A stretch of 64,000 bases of DNA from Hyperoplus lanceolatus (GCA_026929865.2 CM049396.1:19585001-19649000); one strand, 5' to 3'. Counted from the stretch's first letter, positions 25,016 through 38,911 are shown. The notes: a model not told the origin generated them from the sequence alone. Numbers and translations: made by a program.

Positions 25016-26826
25016 ATATTTTTTTTTAAATTAAAAAAAAATCTAAAAAGAAAAATAATTTTTAGAACTGGAAATCGGAACTGATATCGCAAAATTAAAT
25101 ATTGCGATATATCGCCATATCGATTTTTTAACACAGCCCTATTCTCACATGACCAGATGGAGCATCCATTTAAAAATATATGTTTACAGTACCTGTGGTT
25201 GATTTAACACAAGGCAGTTAAGAGCTCAAACCACAGACCCAAATGGTGGACACTGATGCTTTGGGGCATGGATTATGTGTTTACATAGAGACTGAAAAAT
25301 TGATCACTTTAATAAATTCATTTGATGAAATTCGGTACTTTGGCTCCACTGCTCGAAACCTACCCCTTTTAAGTGCCCAGTGCTCATAAACAAATAACAA
25401 AATGCTTGATTTGTTTGCACTACATGTGTTCAAAATCACATATTCATGACCTAATTTTAACCTGAATTACAGCATTTACTCAGCATGCAAACCAACATTT
25501 CTATGAACTTTTTCTGTACATTATAAATAGTACAGTTAAACTTTTCTAGAAGGCATAGTGAGTAGTGCCGTGCGTTTCTATGAAGGAAATAACCAAAGCC
25601 TAAAGTCATGGTGGCTAACTATGAAGTGCATGGTATATTTTGCAGACAAACAGAACAATTAATCCACGAGTCAGCAGTACTACAAAGTATCACTTAACAA
25701 GCCAGCAGCACAATCTAACACCAAAAAAGCCTTTGAAATGCTCCACTAGTGTGATACAACAGTGACTCATTACTGCTGTTGGATAAGAAAGCACTTTGTA
25801 TAAAGGGTAGGTGGTGGTGGAAAAGTACAATTATAAAAAAGAGTTTCATTACTAATTCTTGCTAATTAACATCCTTCAACTAAAGCTGCTTCATGTGTAA
25901 AAAATTGTATCAGGGTTCACTTACTGCCGTTGCTCATTTTTCTAATTACTTTAAAAAAAATATGAAAACGTCAAAAGATTGTTTGCATTAAGCAACCCCT
26001 CCCTCTGTAGGGAAATACTCTGGGTATAAACAGACTACTGGTAACTCTAACCTGCATGCATTGTATTGACATCACAGCGAACAAATAATTAAGTTATGTC
26101 AAACATTCTGTGTAAGCATGTTTCGTTGGCTGCTACTGTAAAAACACGTGCCAGGTAGAGGGTCAAATAGTTTTTTCGCTTTGGTAACCACACACCATAA
26201 TGTTACGGTTATCACTTGTAAAATATAGCTAATGAAACTATGTGGAGAACGTATTTAACACTTCTGACTTCTGTGGATGCCTTTAAACGACTGACTCACT
26301 GACTGACAAGAAACGGTCTCTTTAATTCAGTGCAACATATCACAGTACGTTTTGTAAGATCAAAACTCAAGTAGATTTAGGAAAAAGAACTTCCACACAG
26401 ACATGGAATCTATATTCTTCATCTGATTCTGTACTGAAAAATACGACATCCGACTCCTCTGGGCTAAGGGAAACATGTTCTCTGTAAGTGGGTCAGCCAA
26501 CGTCCGCCAATCACTCTATGCATGCAGTGCTCCAAGGTCACACCATCTACTGAGTGGTTTGCATGTCTAAAAGCATTGAAGCCTTGACTTGTAGTGAAGA
26601 AACATTTCTGCAACATGAGAGCAGTCTTCTTGGGTTATTGCTACCTGCATTATTTCACTATCGCTACATCTGCACATACAAATACAAAATAATACATAAA
26701 ACACAATAAAATATATATTTCACATGGAAAGATTAGCTGTCATTTGTTTCAGAAATGATTTAAAAATATTTTGAATAGTGAAAATGAGAAGAAAATCCTA
26801 TATAGTCCGCATTTCTTCTGCATTGT

Positions 26827-27251
26827 TCAGTTCGCTTTCTTTAAGTCATATTTTGATGCTTGCCGAGACATTGTCTTGCAGCTGATAACCATTTTCATTC
26901 CATAGCAACCTGATAGAAACATGCATGAGGACATTAGTTCAGACTGTTATTCCTCTTTTAAACTTATACTCTATATAGTAATCGAGATAAAAAATACTTC
27001 TGGGCGAAAATCTATTAACAATCAAAAACAATAACTAAGCTTTAGTTAAAATAATAAAAACTGGGGAACACAAGTCAGTGAGTTAAACATACCTTCAGAT
27101 GTGGTCATCAGCCATTTATTTGTGGATTTATTTACTAAAAAAAGGCTTAATCCAACTGCTTCCTCTGTGTAATTATTACAAATGGAAATCTGGTGGGATA
27201 GCTGTCGAACTGTAGTCAGCTGTTTCCGTGGACATTTAGAAAAATCACATG
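26827..27251 (-). CDS. Unrecognised two-exon ORF, possibly a secreted protein
   Basis: I do not recognise this. Exon 27251-27093 (159 bp) has a good acceptor (TTTGCAG) and donor (GTATGT), is open in one frame and phase 1 at both ends. It joins in frame to exon 26909-26827, which has its own acceptor (TATCAG) and ends at TGA. The joined reading is about 80 residues: CDFSKCPRKQLTTVRQL, then ICNNYTEEAVG, NKSTNKWLMTTSEG, CYGMKMVISCKTMSR, ending KYDLKKAN. It has five cysteines and two N-glycosylation sequons (NYT, NKS), which would suit a secreted or extracellular domain. A first exon with a signal peptide was not found with matching phase. It lies upstream of tmcc1 on the same strand, so an alternative tmcc1-linked transcript is another possibility. 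Chance open frames with splice-like ends also remain possible. Confidence 0.35.
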
Positions 27252-28899
27252 CTGCAAAGAAAAAAGCAGACAAACGGATGCAAAGATAACATGAGAAACT
27301 TTTGTAAAAAGGTTAAAAAAGGTAACCTGGAGCAACGTTTGTCTACCCAAGGCAAAACTTGTTTTGGTAAATGAGACATTAGGCGTGTTCTTCATAAAGT
27401 GCACCTCACATGGAAAGCAGACGAGAGCAGAACATCAGACTGATGACTCGGTCAAATGTTGGTGGGCTGAACTTTTAATGTAACCATTAAATCAGTTTTC
27501 CTCTGTTACTTCAAAATCCGCTGCCCTGTCGCTGGGTCTTTTCACCTCAACCTTAATCAATTTAAAACATAAATCAATAGCAAAAATACATAGGGAAAGT
27601 GATGCAGTAAATAGGACCATGCGGTTAATTGATCCGTCAGATATTATTTACTGAGGTGTTATGTTAACAATCCTCACTACCAGTACACTAAAACAATAAG
27701 TCATATTCACACAATCGTCTAGAACTATCATGATTGTGTGCAGTTTATGAGAACTACCTTTAATGCAGTTTGAATGTATTCAGCCTCTCTGACTGATAAG
27801 TCACAGTCATCCTCAGAAAACAATTCATATAGTGCTCCATTCACATGACATCAGAAGAAGTCAGGATGATTTTGATAGTAAGCTAAGAGGCGAACACTGT
27901 CAGCTCATTTCAGTCCAACCGAACAGCTGAAACCGACAAAGAGACCCTTAGCTGGTGAACATTTTAAAGCGTATTGGAAGCTAAAACATAGATAATAGTG
28001 AATATTGGACTTACATTTAGTCTGTATATGAAATTAAGCAACATGTTCACCATAACAACTATAAACCCCAAAAGCAACAATACACCAGTCTGTGTATTTC
28101 AGGCAGTTATGGAGGACCTGAAAGTGCCACTAATAATCAGATAAATTAAAGCCCCTGTCCATGAAATCTGGGCTCACCCTTTGGGCTAGCTGGAGATGAA
28201 GCATTACATTTTTTCTTGCTTTAGAATGTACGTAACACAGCGAAGATGAAAATGGGAAAAAAATAACACGAAGCTCATTTACAGCATGTAAGCCTCCAGG
28301 GGCTTTTAGCTTAATTAATCGTGTAATGTTAATTAATAGCCAAGTGCTGAATTATAACCGCTTGGGACCATCTACAGGGTATGAACCAAATACCTGACTT
28401 TAAGAGCCAAGACTGCAATAAAATAATTCAAATAATGTAAAACCATCGCATTAAGAGGCGGATTCAGCCGTCGTGCATTTCGATGAGATCATATTTTCCA
28501 CCCTTCAGTAATAACCAGGTAATAACACCTACCGGCGTAAGAATAAAGTTACCTTTGGATAAGACTATTACACGAAATAAAAAATCTAATTTAAATATAA
28601 AACATTTGAGAGCTTAGAAACAGCATGTAGTCTTGGTTAGTTAGCTTAAATTACTCAGTAGGTTACAGGTGCATTCGGTGTCATTAGGCTAAATGTAAGA
28701 TAACTGTAGTTAACGAGTCTGCTTCAAAATGAAGAAAGCAGATAATTGTATACGGTAACTCGTGTAGATAAACACTGGGTTGTTTTCACGAGTATCGTGT
28801 TTAAGTCATTGTAAATACTCTCAACCCGAGGGTTTAACGTTATCTTAAGATAAGAGGAGGATGAAATTAGCTGCTCGTTAGCCAACATCCGTAGGCCTG

Positions 28900-29135
28900 T
28901 CCGTTAAAAACACCAAATTGTAGGACACGTTTCCTGAAAATGTCAACGTAGTCTGTCGCTATTTTGTAGGGTGGTGCTAACCGCTGTGGAAGATAAAGTC
29001 AGGATCCACCGCTGTCCAAGTTTTCGTAGCTTGTCGGCTCTTTCTGTAGCTAGCAGTACGAGCTAACGTGGTGCACCGGAGCGCGTTCATTTTACTCTAC
29101 GGTGCACACCGTCGCGTCTGTGCGGGGCGAGGTCA
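28900..29135. promoter_or_regulatory. GC-richer promoter-like patch A
   Basis: A local rise in GC and CpG within AT-rich DNA, with repeated GGTGCAC words. On the minus strand it holds a short open reading starting MNALRCTTLARTA that stops after about 37 codons. It may be a non-coding first exon or promoter for tmcc1 or for the ORF at 27 kb. There is no direct evidence for either. Confidence 0.3.
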
Positions 29136-30134
29136 CAGCCTTATTACGTTCCAAATGTGTATATTATACTATCTATGGTAGAGACCTAGGGTCTATTTGA
29201 TATTTAGCATTCAAAACAAATTGTCGGAGGGAACCGTATCTGACAGCAGACTCAAACTTTAAAGTGTGCAGTTTAATAACCCGCCCGGCTCACCAAGTTT
29301 GTGTGTTATTGATACCAGGTTTCGATAATGCTGTGTGTGACAAATTATGTGTGCTGCTCGGCTTCTGAACAGGATGGTTGACTTGCACTTGACTTGATTA
29401 CCTCATGTCACTGCCAATTTTAATATATTAGCTAATAAACAGACTCAAATTATCAACAACATTATTGTGCCAATCCTGAAGATTGGCAGATGTTGTTTGT
29501 TGTGTTATAGGCTAACTTGACATGGCTTTGTGGTGATAGTTTACTTCCTCCAACTGATTGGCCATCAAACTATCGTATCTAGCATTGATAATGAAGTAGC
29601 CTAACTGTAATTGTCTACAACCAAAAAATGATATTTCAGAGCCATTTAAATAATCCGAATCCAAATATGGCATTGATTTTGCCTACCATTATTAGGCTAA
29701 GTGAAACTACATTTTCACAGAAATGCAAACCTGACGCACATACCATTATAAACTGGCTCCAGCTGAAACATAGGCTACCAGGTTAACTCAGATTGAGGAT
29801 ATTAGGCCTATGTGGTTACCATCTGTCACACCTCGGAGTCTTGTATTTCGGCGTACGTGTATTCCACAGGTTTGCATGAGATCCTTCGCCCCCTTCTTTA
29901 CAAATCAAATCAACCGGTGCATAACTGAGGACAAAGTCCAAATTATATCAATCAATGGCATATTCTGGTTTAACCGTAGTAAAAACAAACGCAAAACATT
30001 AGGCTATATTTCACTGAACCCGGCCGTCCTAGGTGTTGCCTCTAAAGTTGCACCTTCCCAAATCAAATGTTGTCTATTCAACACATCGCCTTTCGTAATC
30101 GTACACTTCTCAATGTAGGTTATAGGCTACTCAA

Positions 30135-30480
30135 CATCGCCCATCCAGACTATCCTGGGTGGCAAAACAGGCGCTTACTCGCCGCCTCAGGCTAACAGCG
30201 CTCCAGCCTCATCCGATAGCGACAGGCAAACAGCGGAGGGGATAAACAACGCAAATCAACCACAATATCAGTGCAGGTCGCGTAGCAGTAGACATTTCAT
30301 TCATAGACCGGTTCGCGAAAAAGATGTCTGTTTTGCTTGCTTCAACTTACATGGGCGCTGAGAGGATTGTGTTGATGACCATTCATTTCTCCCGACGGTG
30401 GAACACTCCCACGGTGACGTCAAATAGCGTGCTCCACGTCAGAACAGCTGAGCAGCAGACAGCTACCAGTCCCATCCGAG
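30135..30480. promoter_or_regulatory. GC-richer promoter-like patch B with a perfect CRE
   Basis: Contains the palindrome TGACGTCA (30415-30422), the consensus CRE bound by CREB/ATF proteins, in a CpG-richer stretch with CACGTCAG nearby. A promoter for a non-coding tmcc1 first exon on the minus strand is a reasonable guess. No start site can be read. Confidence 0.3.
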
Positions 30481-31542
30481 CAATGGGTTTATGACTATTT
30501 TATACATTTGAGATTGTAAATATGCTTGTGAAAGCGACCACAGGGCTGTGGCTACCTTTGAGGACAATGATTTAAAAAATACATAGGCCTATTTCGTATA
30601 AACGGTTTGAAGTAGCCTTTGTTTTAGACTCGCTGTAGGCCAGAGTTGTACAACTCTATTTGGGCAATACGTTTCCCACCAAACAAACCCACTTAAACCT
30701 GGCAGAATCCAGCTTAAAAGGTTTATCTTAAAATACCTATTCAAGTAGGCTATTTATAGAGACACAATATACTAAAGGACGACTAAATAAATTAACAACT
30801 ATTTTGAGAATTGATTCATCACTAAAGTCGTTTCTCTTAAAGCAAATAGGCCTATTATATAGCATCACCGGCTGAATGATGGTCTGGCTCTCAAACTGAA
30901 GGTACAACTTCATTGCAAAAAGTTGTATGTTATTAAATAAGATGTGTTGCACACACACGGTAAACACACTATAAGAGCTAAAATAGAAAAAGAAAACAAA
31001 ATATGACCATTTGTAACACTTGACTAAATGACCATTTCAATAAGCACATTTTAACTTCAAATAAAAAAAATCATTTAAATAGACTATATTAACCACATGT
31101 GAAGACAGCAAAACAGAGCTTTATTAAGCATACATAAGGGCCTTAGCAGTCAATTATACACATTTTAATTTTAGGTTTAACGATGCATATATAATTAAAA
31201 CATTAAACACAGACAGTTTAATGATAATAACACAATATTAATCAAAATACTAACCAACCTTGTGCCCTTCACAGACAGGACCAAACAATTAAATCAATGA
31301 AATACGCATCAGATTAAACTGATAATGAAAACAATGTAAATTACAGCCTTAATACTGATAAATTAACAGAAAATACAGAAAATATTATTGTTTTATTTTA
31401 CAAAAAATAATAGTTTATGTATTAGCCTATATATTTATATGGGTGTAACTCATGACCTAATTGTTTATAGATCAAATATACAGGCTTTAATGTCTTACCA
31501 TCCTTACCTCAGACATCGAGAAAAAATGAATTCTATTTAGCA

Positions 31543-32486
31543 GGACAGGAGCCTTTGAGAGTTTGATACAGAAACCGGCCAAATCTGTGAGGTTCACCAA
31601 CATTCATGAATGGGGCCGGGGTCTGTAATGCTCCTGAACTGGAGGCATGGCATGGTAGACTTTGACACTCAGACGGAGGTAGCCAGGTTTGCAGGAGGCG
31701 TAGTAGGAGGATCAGGAAATACCGGCATGGGAACCTGCTGAGGAACATAATATGTTGGTATGGAAGGGTGCGGGTAGTAAAATCGTTTTCAAAAAAAAGG
31801 GTGGTACCTGCACTGGTTGTTGAAGCGTTAACTGGAATGGCAGTTTGAGTATTGTGTCTTTGAAAATGAAACAACAAAGGGATCTGGTAGGTCTGATGAT
31901 ACAAGTGATGTGGAGGCAGCACAAGTTTGAAGAATGGGGGAAAGGATATAGAGAGAGTGCAATGGCGACTGCTGCAGGGCGGGTGCAGGTGTGGTTACCA
32001 AACTCTGTGCTAGAAAGATAAGGGGTTGTTGGATGGAAATTTCCAGGTACCATCGGGAATTGTGGGAGAAAAAATAATGGACTTTGCTGCATCCTTAGTA
32101 ATTGAGCCGGAGCAGCAGCAGTGTTTTCACTGAGAAATGAACAGTACTGAGAGAACTGTGGTTACTGTGTCATGATTGCACATACCGAGCAGGTGCCTTC
32201 TGATTCTGCATTTTGAGGGGACCTGTGGAAGTTGTGGCAATTGTATACCTGCATGTGGCAAGGGGGCAAAAGTGTGGGTTGGAGAAGGTGGCCCAGGAAA
32301 CATTTGGTATACAGAGAAGACATCTGGTGCTAAATCTGGTAATGAAAGCCACAAAACAAAGATTTGAACATATCCTCACAGAAAAGAAGGTACTTATCCT
32401 GCAACGAAACAAACAAAGTTAATCAAAAGCATGTGTACACTTCAGTTTCCATTTTTAACCACAAGAGGGCCAACCATACCTTGATT
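31543..32486 (-). other. Pro/Gln-rich exon-like region, possibly an SCPP-type gene or pseudogene
   Basis: On the minus strand, successive open stretches are rich in Pro, Gln and Leu: QINSALES (near 32486-32461, between splice-like signals), VYQMFPGPPSPTHTFAPLPH, then APAQLLRMQQSPLFFLPQFP, LPFQLTLQQPVQVPP, and a final QVPMPVFPDPPTTPP ending in a stop. This composition is like secretory calcium-binding phosphoproteins (SCPP, the enamel/tooth matrix family). The stretches lie in different frames and I could not join them with introns of normal size, so the region is either a decayed gene or a misreading of P/Q-rich non-coding DNA. No signal-peptide exon was found. Confidence 0.3.
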
Positions 32487-34332
32487 CTAATGCAGAATTA
32501 ATTTGCTGCAATGTCACCAATCTTTACCACTATCACAAATGGTAAGCTTTAAACAGAGGCTGGTGGCGGTAAAACAGCAGGGCAAGACATGGCCAGTCAC
32601 ACAATGATAGTACTAATTATACTAATAGTACCATTTTGCCTTGTTTCCACCGAGCGGGTCTTCACCCTGCAGTGTGAAACAACAGCATGAGAAGAAGGCA
32701 CACTCATGTTCAAGAAGATCAATTTGCTGCCTCTAGTCTATAATTGACCTTCTGTTGCTGAGTGAAAGATTTTTTGGGGGGACATATCCTTAAGTGCATT
32801 TTGACTTCAGTCATGTAGCTTTGCAACGGACTATTGTGAATACTGACATGGTAACAGTGCCAAACATGCTAGTAGGGTGCAGCAAAGAGTTCATCTCTGT
32901 GCGTACACAGATTATTGGCACCCCAAAAAAATAGAAATAATCCAAACTCCTTATATTGTGATATCTGTGATATCCACCACTGTGACTCGGAAATTAACCC
33001 AGAGTTAGGGTAGTTTATATGTGTGAAAAGAAATGTCCAGGTTATTCGAACCGGACTTTACCAAGGTAGCCCCCTAGTCTTAAATCCAGGTCAGGAGCTG
33101 GGGTGGGAGCAACATGTGAATGTGTCCCACATGGAAAATCTCCTACTGTGTGCTGCATGTGTGAAAGGGTAGATCCAGAGGGCATTCTCTGGGTCAGATT
33201 CTCCAGATAATTTCCGGAGTTCATGTGTAAAAGGGGCTTAAGAGATGCTAGACGATCTGTATCTTTCTAGGATTCGTCGTTGAGTCCCACTTTGCGCCAA
33301 ACTTGAAGGTGAGCAACCCGTGTTGAATTGGGGCTTCAGGCTCATGTTTTTTTTATTTTCATGTTTGTAAAGAAGGCACTGCCATGTAGGTCTTTGCACA
33401 ACAGCCTGTTTAAACAGTGTTTCCTTGGGATTATTTAATTAAATTAATAAAAGTTGTTGACCTCATTCGAGTTTTCATTATATAGTTGTTGAATATCCCT
33501 TATTCTAAATGTGTTAGCCAATCACAGACTGGTTTGGTTGAAATACCTGTTCATGGGGGCGTGACACCGATGATGAATAAGCAGCTGTCATGAAGGAAAC
33601 TGAAGAAAAGCTGAATTTATCTAGTTTACATGAAGAGTAAGTGTGTATCAAATGTGTGAAATTGAGACACATTTAAATGTGTACTCAGAAATCCTTATCC
33701 ATAATACTTTTTGTCAAAATCAATGAATATCTACCCACGGTCCGCTACCTATTCGTACTGTGTGTGCTTCAGAAAAAAAAGTCTGGTGTTTTAACACAGG
33801 ACAGGCTCTGTAAATAGATATGTTAACTACTAGAGTCGGACCAAGATAGGATGGACTTAATCCAAAGGGAATTCATACTAGCTATAATAAATTCAGATTC
33901 AGATTTAAAAAAAATAAAAACTTTAAAAAATCACACACATTGCAATCAAATTGACATATGTGTATTGTTGGTTAAAAAGGTTAGATCAAACATCATTATT
34001 ACCATATAAAGATATACTTTGCAAAAACATCAGGCATTAGAATGAAATGTTTCTGGACCTACCTACATCAATATTGTAGATGATTCTGAAGTCCCTTAAT
34101 TCAATTGTTTATTCAAAAAACAACACAATGAATTATATTTCTGTAATGGTGAATAGTGCATTTTCAAAGGTAAGCCAAACAAATGCTCTAATGACTGAAT
34201 ATTTGTAATTGAATTGCTTTAAACCTCTAGCCTTCTACTCTTATGAGGCCATGAATTTCAAGAGTATTACTGTCCACGATGTTGCCATTTCATGAAGGTA
34301 GGATGATTAAGAGGAGGAGGTTAGTAGTCAGA
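32487..34332. other. Intergenic stretch
   Basis: I see no gene here that I can support. A 38-bp stretch at about 33271-33308 (plus strand) has splice-like ends but no partner exon. Confidence 0.5.
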
Positions 34333-36644
34333 TCAGAGGTCTGTGACATCCTCAACAGCCCACTCATGCAGATGTGTTACTGCAAGCACTGAATTCAATT
34401 CTTCTCCAGTATGTACAGCTGCTGGAGAGCAGACACTGCTGTTATAAGCACAGGGTGATTGTATTGACTCTTGGGCCTGGAAATGGTCTAGAGATGGAGA
34501 AATAGACTCTGTGTCCATCCACCTGTAGCCAACATAAGATGGAGGAAATGTTGTTGCACTGCCACCACCACCAGTGGTGTCAATGGTTAATGTTTGAGTC
34601 CAAGAGGGAGGTGGAGGTGTGAACAAACCTCCTGCTACAAGTTGTCCGTGATGAAAGGCATTGTCGATGCCCCATCTGAGGTTGATAGGAGACAGGGGAT
34701 GCATGTCAAATTCTACAAGTGAGAGAACACATTCATGTTCTCCAACCTTTTGCCACAGTAGTGCAGCCTGAGAGTCGGAGTTGTTAACAGGCTCAGGCTT
34801 GTATTCTGGTACAATGGTGAATGGTTGATCATCATACGGACACCTAAGGTTCTTGCTGAAACCTGTTTTAGAAAGGTTATACCCGGTACAGTTACTTGGC
34901 ATCAGGTCTTCCCAGTTTTTCTCTGAGTTTCTTTGTGGCCCTTTGCGTATCCTGGCAAAAACACTACCCCACAAGCTTGTCTCCACTGCTCCTTTAGACA
35001 ACTCACTTTTTCCCTTATTGCCCCTTGAAAGACCCCTGGATGGCACCCAGAAGATCCACGATCCCAGGACAAGCAAAGAGAATCCCCAAGCTAACTCAAG
35101 AATTCTGGCCCAAAACTGACTGAGCCACCAGCCCCAGCCAAAGTGCCTCCAGTTCCCCAGTAGCCCATAAAGCCAGAGGAGACTATAAACCTGAAGGCTG
35201 CAGCAGAGGACCCCAAGGAAGGCGCACACTACTTTGACTCGCTTTGTACTCTTCTCAATCCTCAGTGAGGGAACCGACTGAGGTACAGACGACCTGAGAA
35301 CTGGACGTAGATGAGGTGAGAACTTAGAGAGGATTTCCATGCAGAATGGCAGACCCCAGCAAAGAGAGAGGTTCTGGAGCAAAAAAGGAAGAGAAGGGGA
35401 CAAAGTTGAAGAAAGAAGGTCTGCTACAAGTAACATTGTGCAATGTGATGTAGCCAGCCCTCCAACCACCCATGGGCGCTGCAGCTTTAGTGGGAAAAGT
35501 AATAACTTTATCCCTCTGAATGGGACCAGAGCAAAGGTGACCTGGGCCCACAGAAGGAGATGCAGAGGAACATTATGGAGTGCTGCCAGAGTAGCATGTG
35601 ACAGGATCTGACGAGTACCATAGGGATCTAGTAGAAGTAGGACACCACGCAAAGTACCGCTCAGGATCAGGAGGCTATTCGCCAGGGTCAGGGCATCACA
35701 GAGAGGATGAGGAAGAATGCATGGACTGGCCATCCCCATAACTGCCAGCGCTACCATCAATATGAAAAGGCTTGCAGATCCAAAGACGTGAAGTTCCCAG
35801 GAAAACGCCAGTGTGCGCCTCATGTCGTCCCAGTGGAGATTAGTGCCAGTGATGTTTGTCAGAACAACACAAGGACTAGAACTGAGCACACTAAGTCCTG
35901 ACAGGTTCTGGTCCTCCATAGAAGTAAATACATTGTTTTGGATAGGGAGTTCAGGACCGTCCCAACCTAAACAGGAGAGACAGAAAGGGGGAGAGAGGAT
36001 GCAAGGGAATTCAATGGTGCCTTTGTATGAATACATTTTGAAAATCTACAATACATCTAATAATATCCAGTTAAAGAAAACTTAATTCAATGATAATCAA
36101 TGAAATATGTATTTACTTTTTCACAACTATTACATGTTCACTCACCATCCTGAAAATCATCGACCACAGATGATTGAAATATGTATTTCTCATTTTGTAT
36201 GTGGCTGTTCTCCAAGAGAGCTTCCTCTGAGATCATGTGAACACCGGAGTGAGTATATCCTGTAATTGAAGGATCTGCCTCGTCATCTGCTCGGTCACGA
36301 GCCCCTGAGTGGTGCAGAGTAAGTGTTGATGTTGTACTTAATAATCTGATTCCAGACCCAGAGAGGTTTTCACTACTGGCACCATCAGGCTCCTTTGAAG
36401 CGATAGCCCGGTTGATTAGTTTCTGCAACAGTGTGCTGCCAGAACCTTGTCCACGGTCCTCAAAACGCTCACTGCTGCTCTCTGAATCTATGATTACATC
36501 ACTGGCCAAGGTGTACTGGGCAGCGAGGACTCTGCTTGTGCTTCCAGTTATTGGGACTGAATCCAGTGAATATGCAGTTTGAATGAGGCTTTTAAGTGAA
36601 GAGAGTGACACGGCAAACGAAATGAGGAGCAAAGAACTCCCCAT
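34333..36644 (-). CDS. Proline-rich transmembrane protein of the PRRT3/PRRT4 type
   Basis: Two coding exons, 36644-36146 and 35966-34333, join in phase 1 to give about 710 residues. The chosen start (MGSSLLLISFAVSLSSL) begins a good signal peptide and lies just inside an exon whose acceptor is at about 36674. A roughly 200-residue Ser/Thr-rich extracellular part follows. The second exon has WDDMRRTLAFSWELHVFGSA and then five or six hydrophobic segments (SLFILMVALAVMGMA, LLLWAQVTFALVPF, VVCAFLGVLCCSLQVYSLLW, LAWGFSLLVLGSWIFWV). The cytoplasmic tail is Pro/Ser-rich and contains SPINLRWGIDNAF, which I take to be the conserved C-terminal box of PRRT3/PRRT4. The extracellular part is shorter than I recall for mammalian PRRT3. 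The function of the family is not well established. I cannot decide between the two paralogues. Confidence 0.7.
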
Positions 36645-37276
36645 TTTTGACACTTGATAGGAAATCCGGAGAGCTGCAGAAAGACAGAAGAAAGAGAATA
36701 AATACTTGTGGCAACTTATTAAGAATATTTTATATTTATTTATATTTTTAATATATCAGACTCAGTGACTTTCTTTACTGTGTGGCCTTAGTATAACTGT
36801 TTGACTTACACCCTTGTTCTGTCTCGATAGGATGCAGTGTTTTTAGGTAAATTATTAATTTAATTGTGAAAGAGTGCAGACATTTAAAGCTAGTTTGGTA
36901 AATGGTTGCACAGATTCCTAGCCTGGAAATCCATACCCTGATATCTTGAACAGGCGCTGCAAATTTAATTTGCCAGCGCCTAGTGGCAGGTCTGAGAATG
37001 CCAGGCTAACAGATTCCTACATAGGTAGGCTAATCTTGCACTTCAATCCTATAAAGGAGGATAATTCCCCAGTGTAATCCAGTGTGTTTGCACACCTTAA
37101 CAACAACTGTGGAGGATTTTCTGTGGAGAAAAATACAACACCGATTGGCAGAAACATCGAATTTCACAGCATGATTCATTCTGATCTGTGTGTGACCTTT
37201 TGGGTCACAAATGTCAGGCTGCAACTTCAAATCAATCGTATGAAAAACAAAAATGTACATACAGTATATATATATA

Positions 37277-38911
37277 CAGTATCTCACAAAAGTGAGTACA
37301 CCCCTCACATTTCTTCACATTTTTCTTTATATCTTTCCATGGGACAACACTGAAGAAATGACACTTTGATACAATGTAAAGTAGACAGTGTACAGCTTGT
37401 ATAACAGTGTAAATTTACTGTCCCCTCAAAATAACTCGACACACAGCCATTAATGTCTAAACTGCTGGCAACAAAAGTGAGTACACCCCTTAAAAAAATT
37501 AAAAAATTGGGCCCAAAGTGTAAATATTTTGTGTGGCCACCATTATTTTCCAGCACTGCCTTACCCCTCTTGGGCATGGAGTTCACTAGAGCTTCACAGG
37601 TTGCAACTGGAACCCTCTTCCACCCATTTATGACTGCATCACAGAGCTGGTGGATATTAAAGACCTTGCGCTCCTCCACCTTCCGTTTTAAGAAGCCCCA
37701 AAGATGCTCAATATGGTTTAGGTCTGGAGACATGCTTGGCCAGGCCATAACCTTTACCCTCAGCTTTTTAGCAAGCCACTGGTCGTCTTGGAGGTGTGTT
37801 TGGGGTCGTTATCATGTTGCAATACCACCCTGCGGCCCAGTTTACGAAGGTTGAGTGCACATGGTCAGCGTCGTACACAGAGGTTGGCTTTGGAAAATAG
37901 ACGTATGAGTGCTGCCAGCATTGCTGAAGGGCTTGAAGGGGTGGGGGGTCAACCTGTCAGTGCTCAGACCATACGCCGCACTCTGCATCATACTGGTCTG
38001 CATGGCTGTCAAACCAGAAGGAAGCCTATTCTAAAGATGATGCACAAGAAACCCCACAAAAAGTTTGCTGAAGACAAACAGACTACGGACATGGATTACT
38101 GCAACCATGTCCTGTGGTCTGATGAGACCAAAATACATGTATTTGGTTCAGATGGTGTTAAGAGTGTGGAGCGGCAACCAGGTGAGGAGTACAAAGACAA
38201 GTGTGTCTTGCCTAGAGTCAAGCATGGCGGTTGGAGTGTCATGGTCTGGGGCTGCATGAGTGCTGCCAGCACTGGGGATCTACAGTTCATTGAATTCTAA
38301 CATGTACTGTGACATACTGAAGCAGAGCATGATCCCCTCCCTTCATAAACTGGGCCGCAGGGCAGTACTGCAACATGATAACGACCCCAAACACCCCTCC
38401 GAACGACCACTGGCTTGCTAAAGAAGCTGAGGGTAAAGGTTATGGACTGGCCAAGCATGTCTCCAGTCTTAAACCCTATTGAGCATCTTTGGGGCATCCT
38501 AAAACGGGAGATGGAGGAGCGCAAGGACTCTAATATCCACCAGCTCCTTGATGTCGTCATGAATGGGTAGAAGAGGGTTCCAGTTGCAACCTGTGAAGCT
38601 CTAGTGAACTACATGCCCAAGAGGGTTAAGGTAGTGCTGGAAAATAATGATGGCAAAACAAAATATTGACACTTTGGGCCCAATTTGGACATTTTTTCTT
38701 AGGGGTGTACTCACTTTTGTTGCCAGCAGTTTAGACATTAATGGCTGTGTGTCGAGTTATTTTGAGGGGACAGTAAATTTACACTGTTATACAAGCTGTA
38801 CACTGACTACTTTACATTGTATCAAAGTGTCATTTATTCAGTGTTGTCCCATGGAAAGATATAATGAAATATTTGAAGAAATGTTAGGGGTGTACTCACT
38901 TTTGTGAGATA

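Noticed and set aside
29810-30118. A 102-codon open reading on the plus strand
   Set aside because: No splice partners, no recognisable motif and no family resemblance; probably chance.
33271-33308. A plus-strand exon-like stretch (FVVESHFAPNLK) with splice-like ends
   Set aside because: No neighbouring exon in matching phase was found within several kb.
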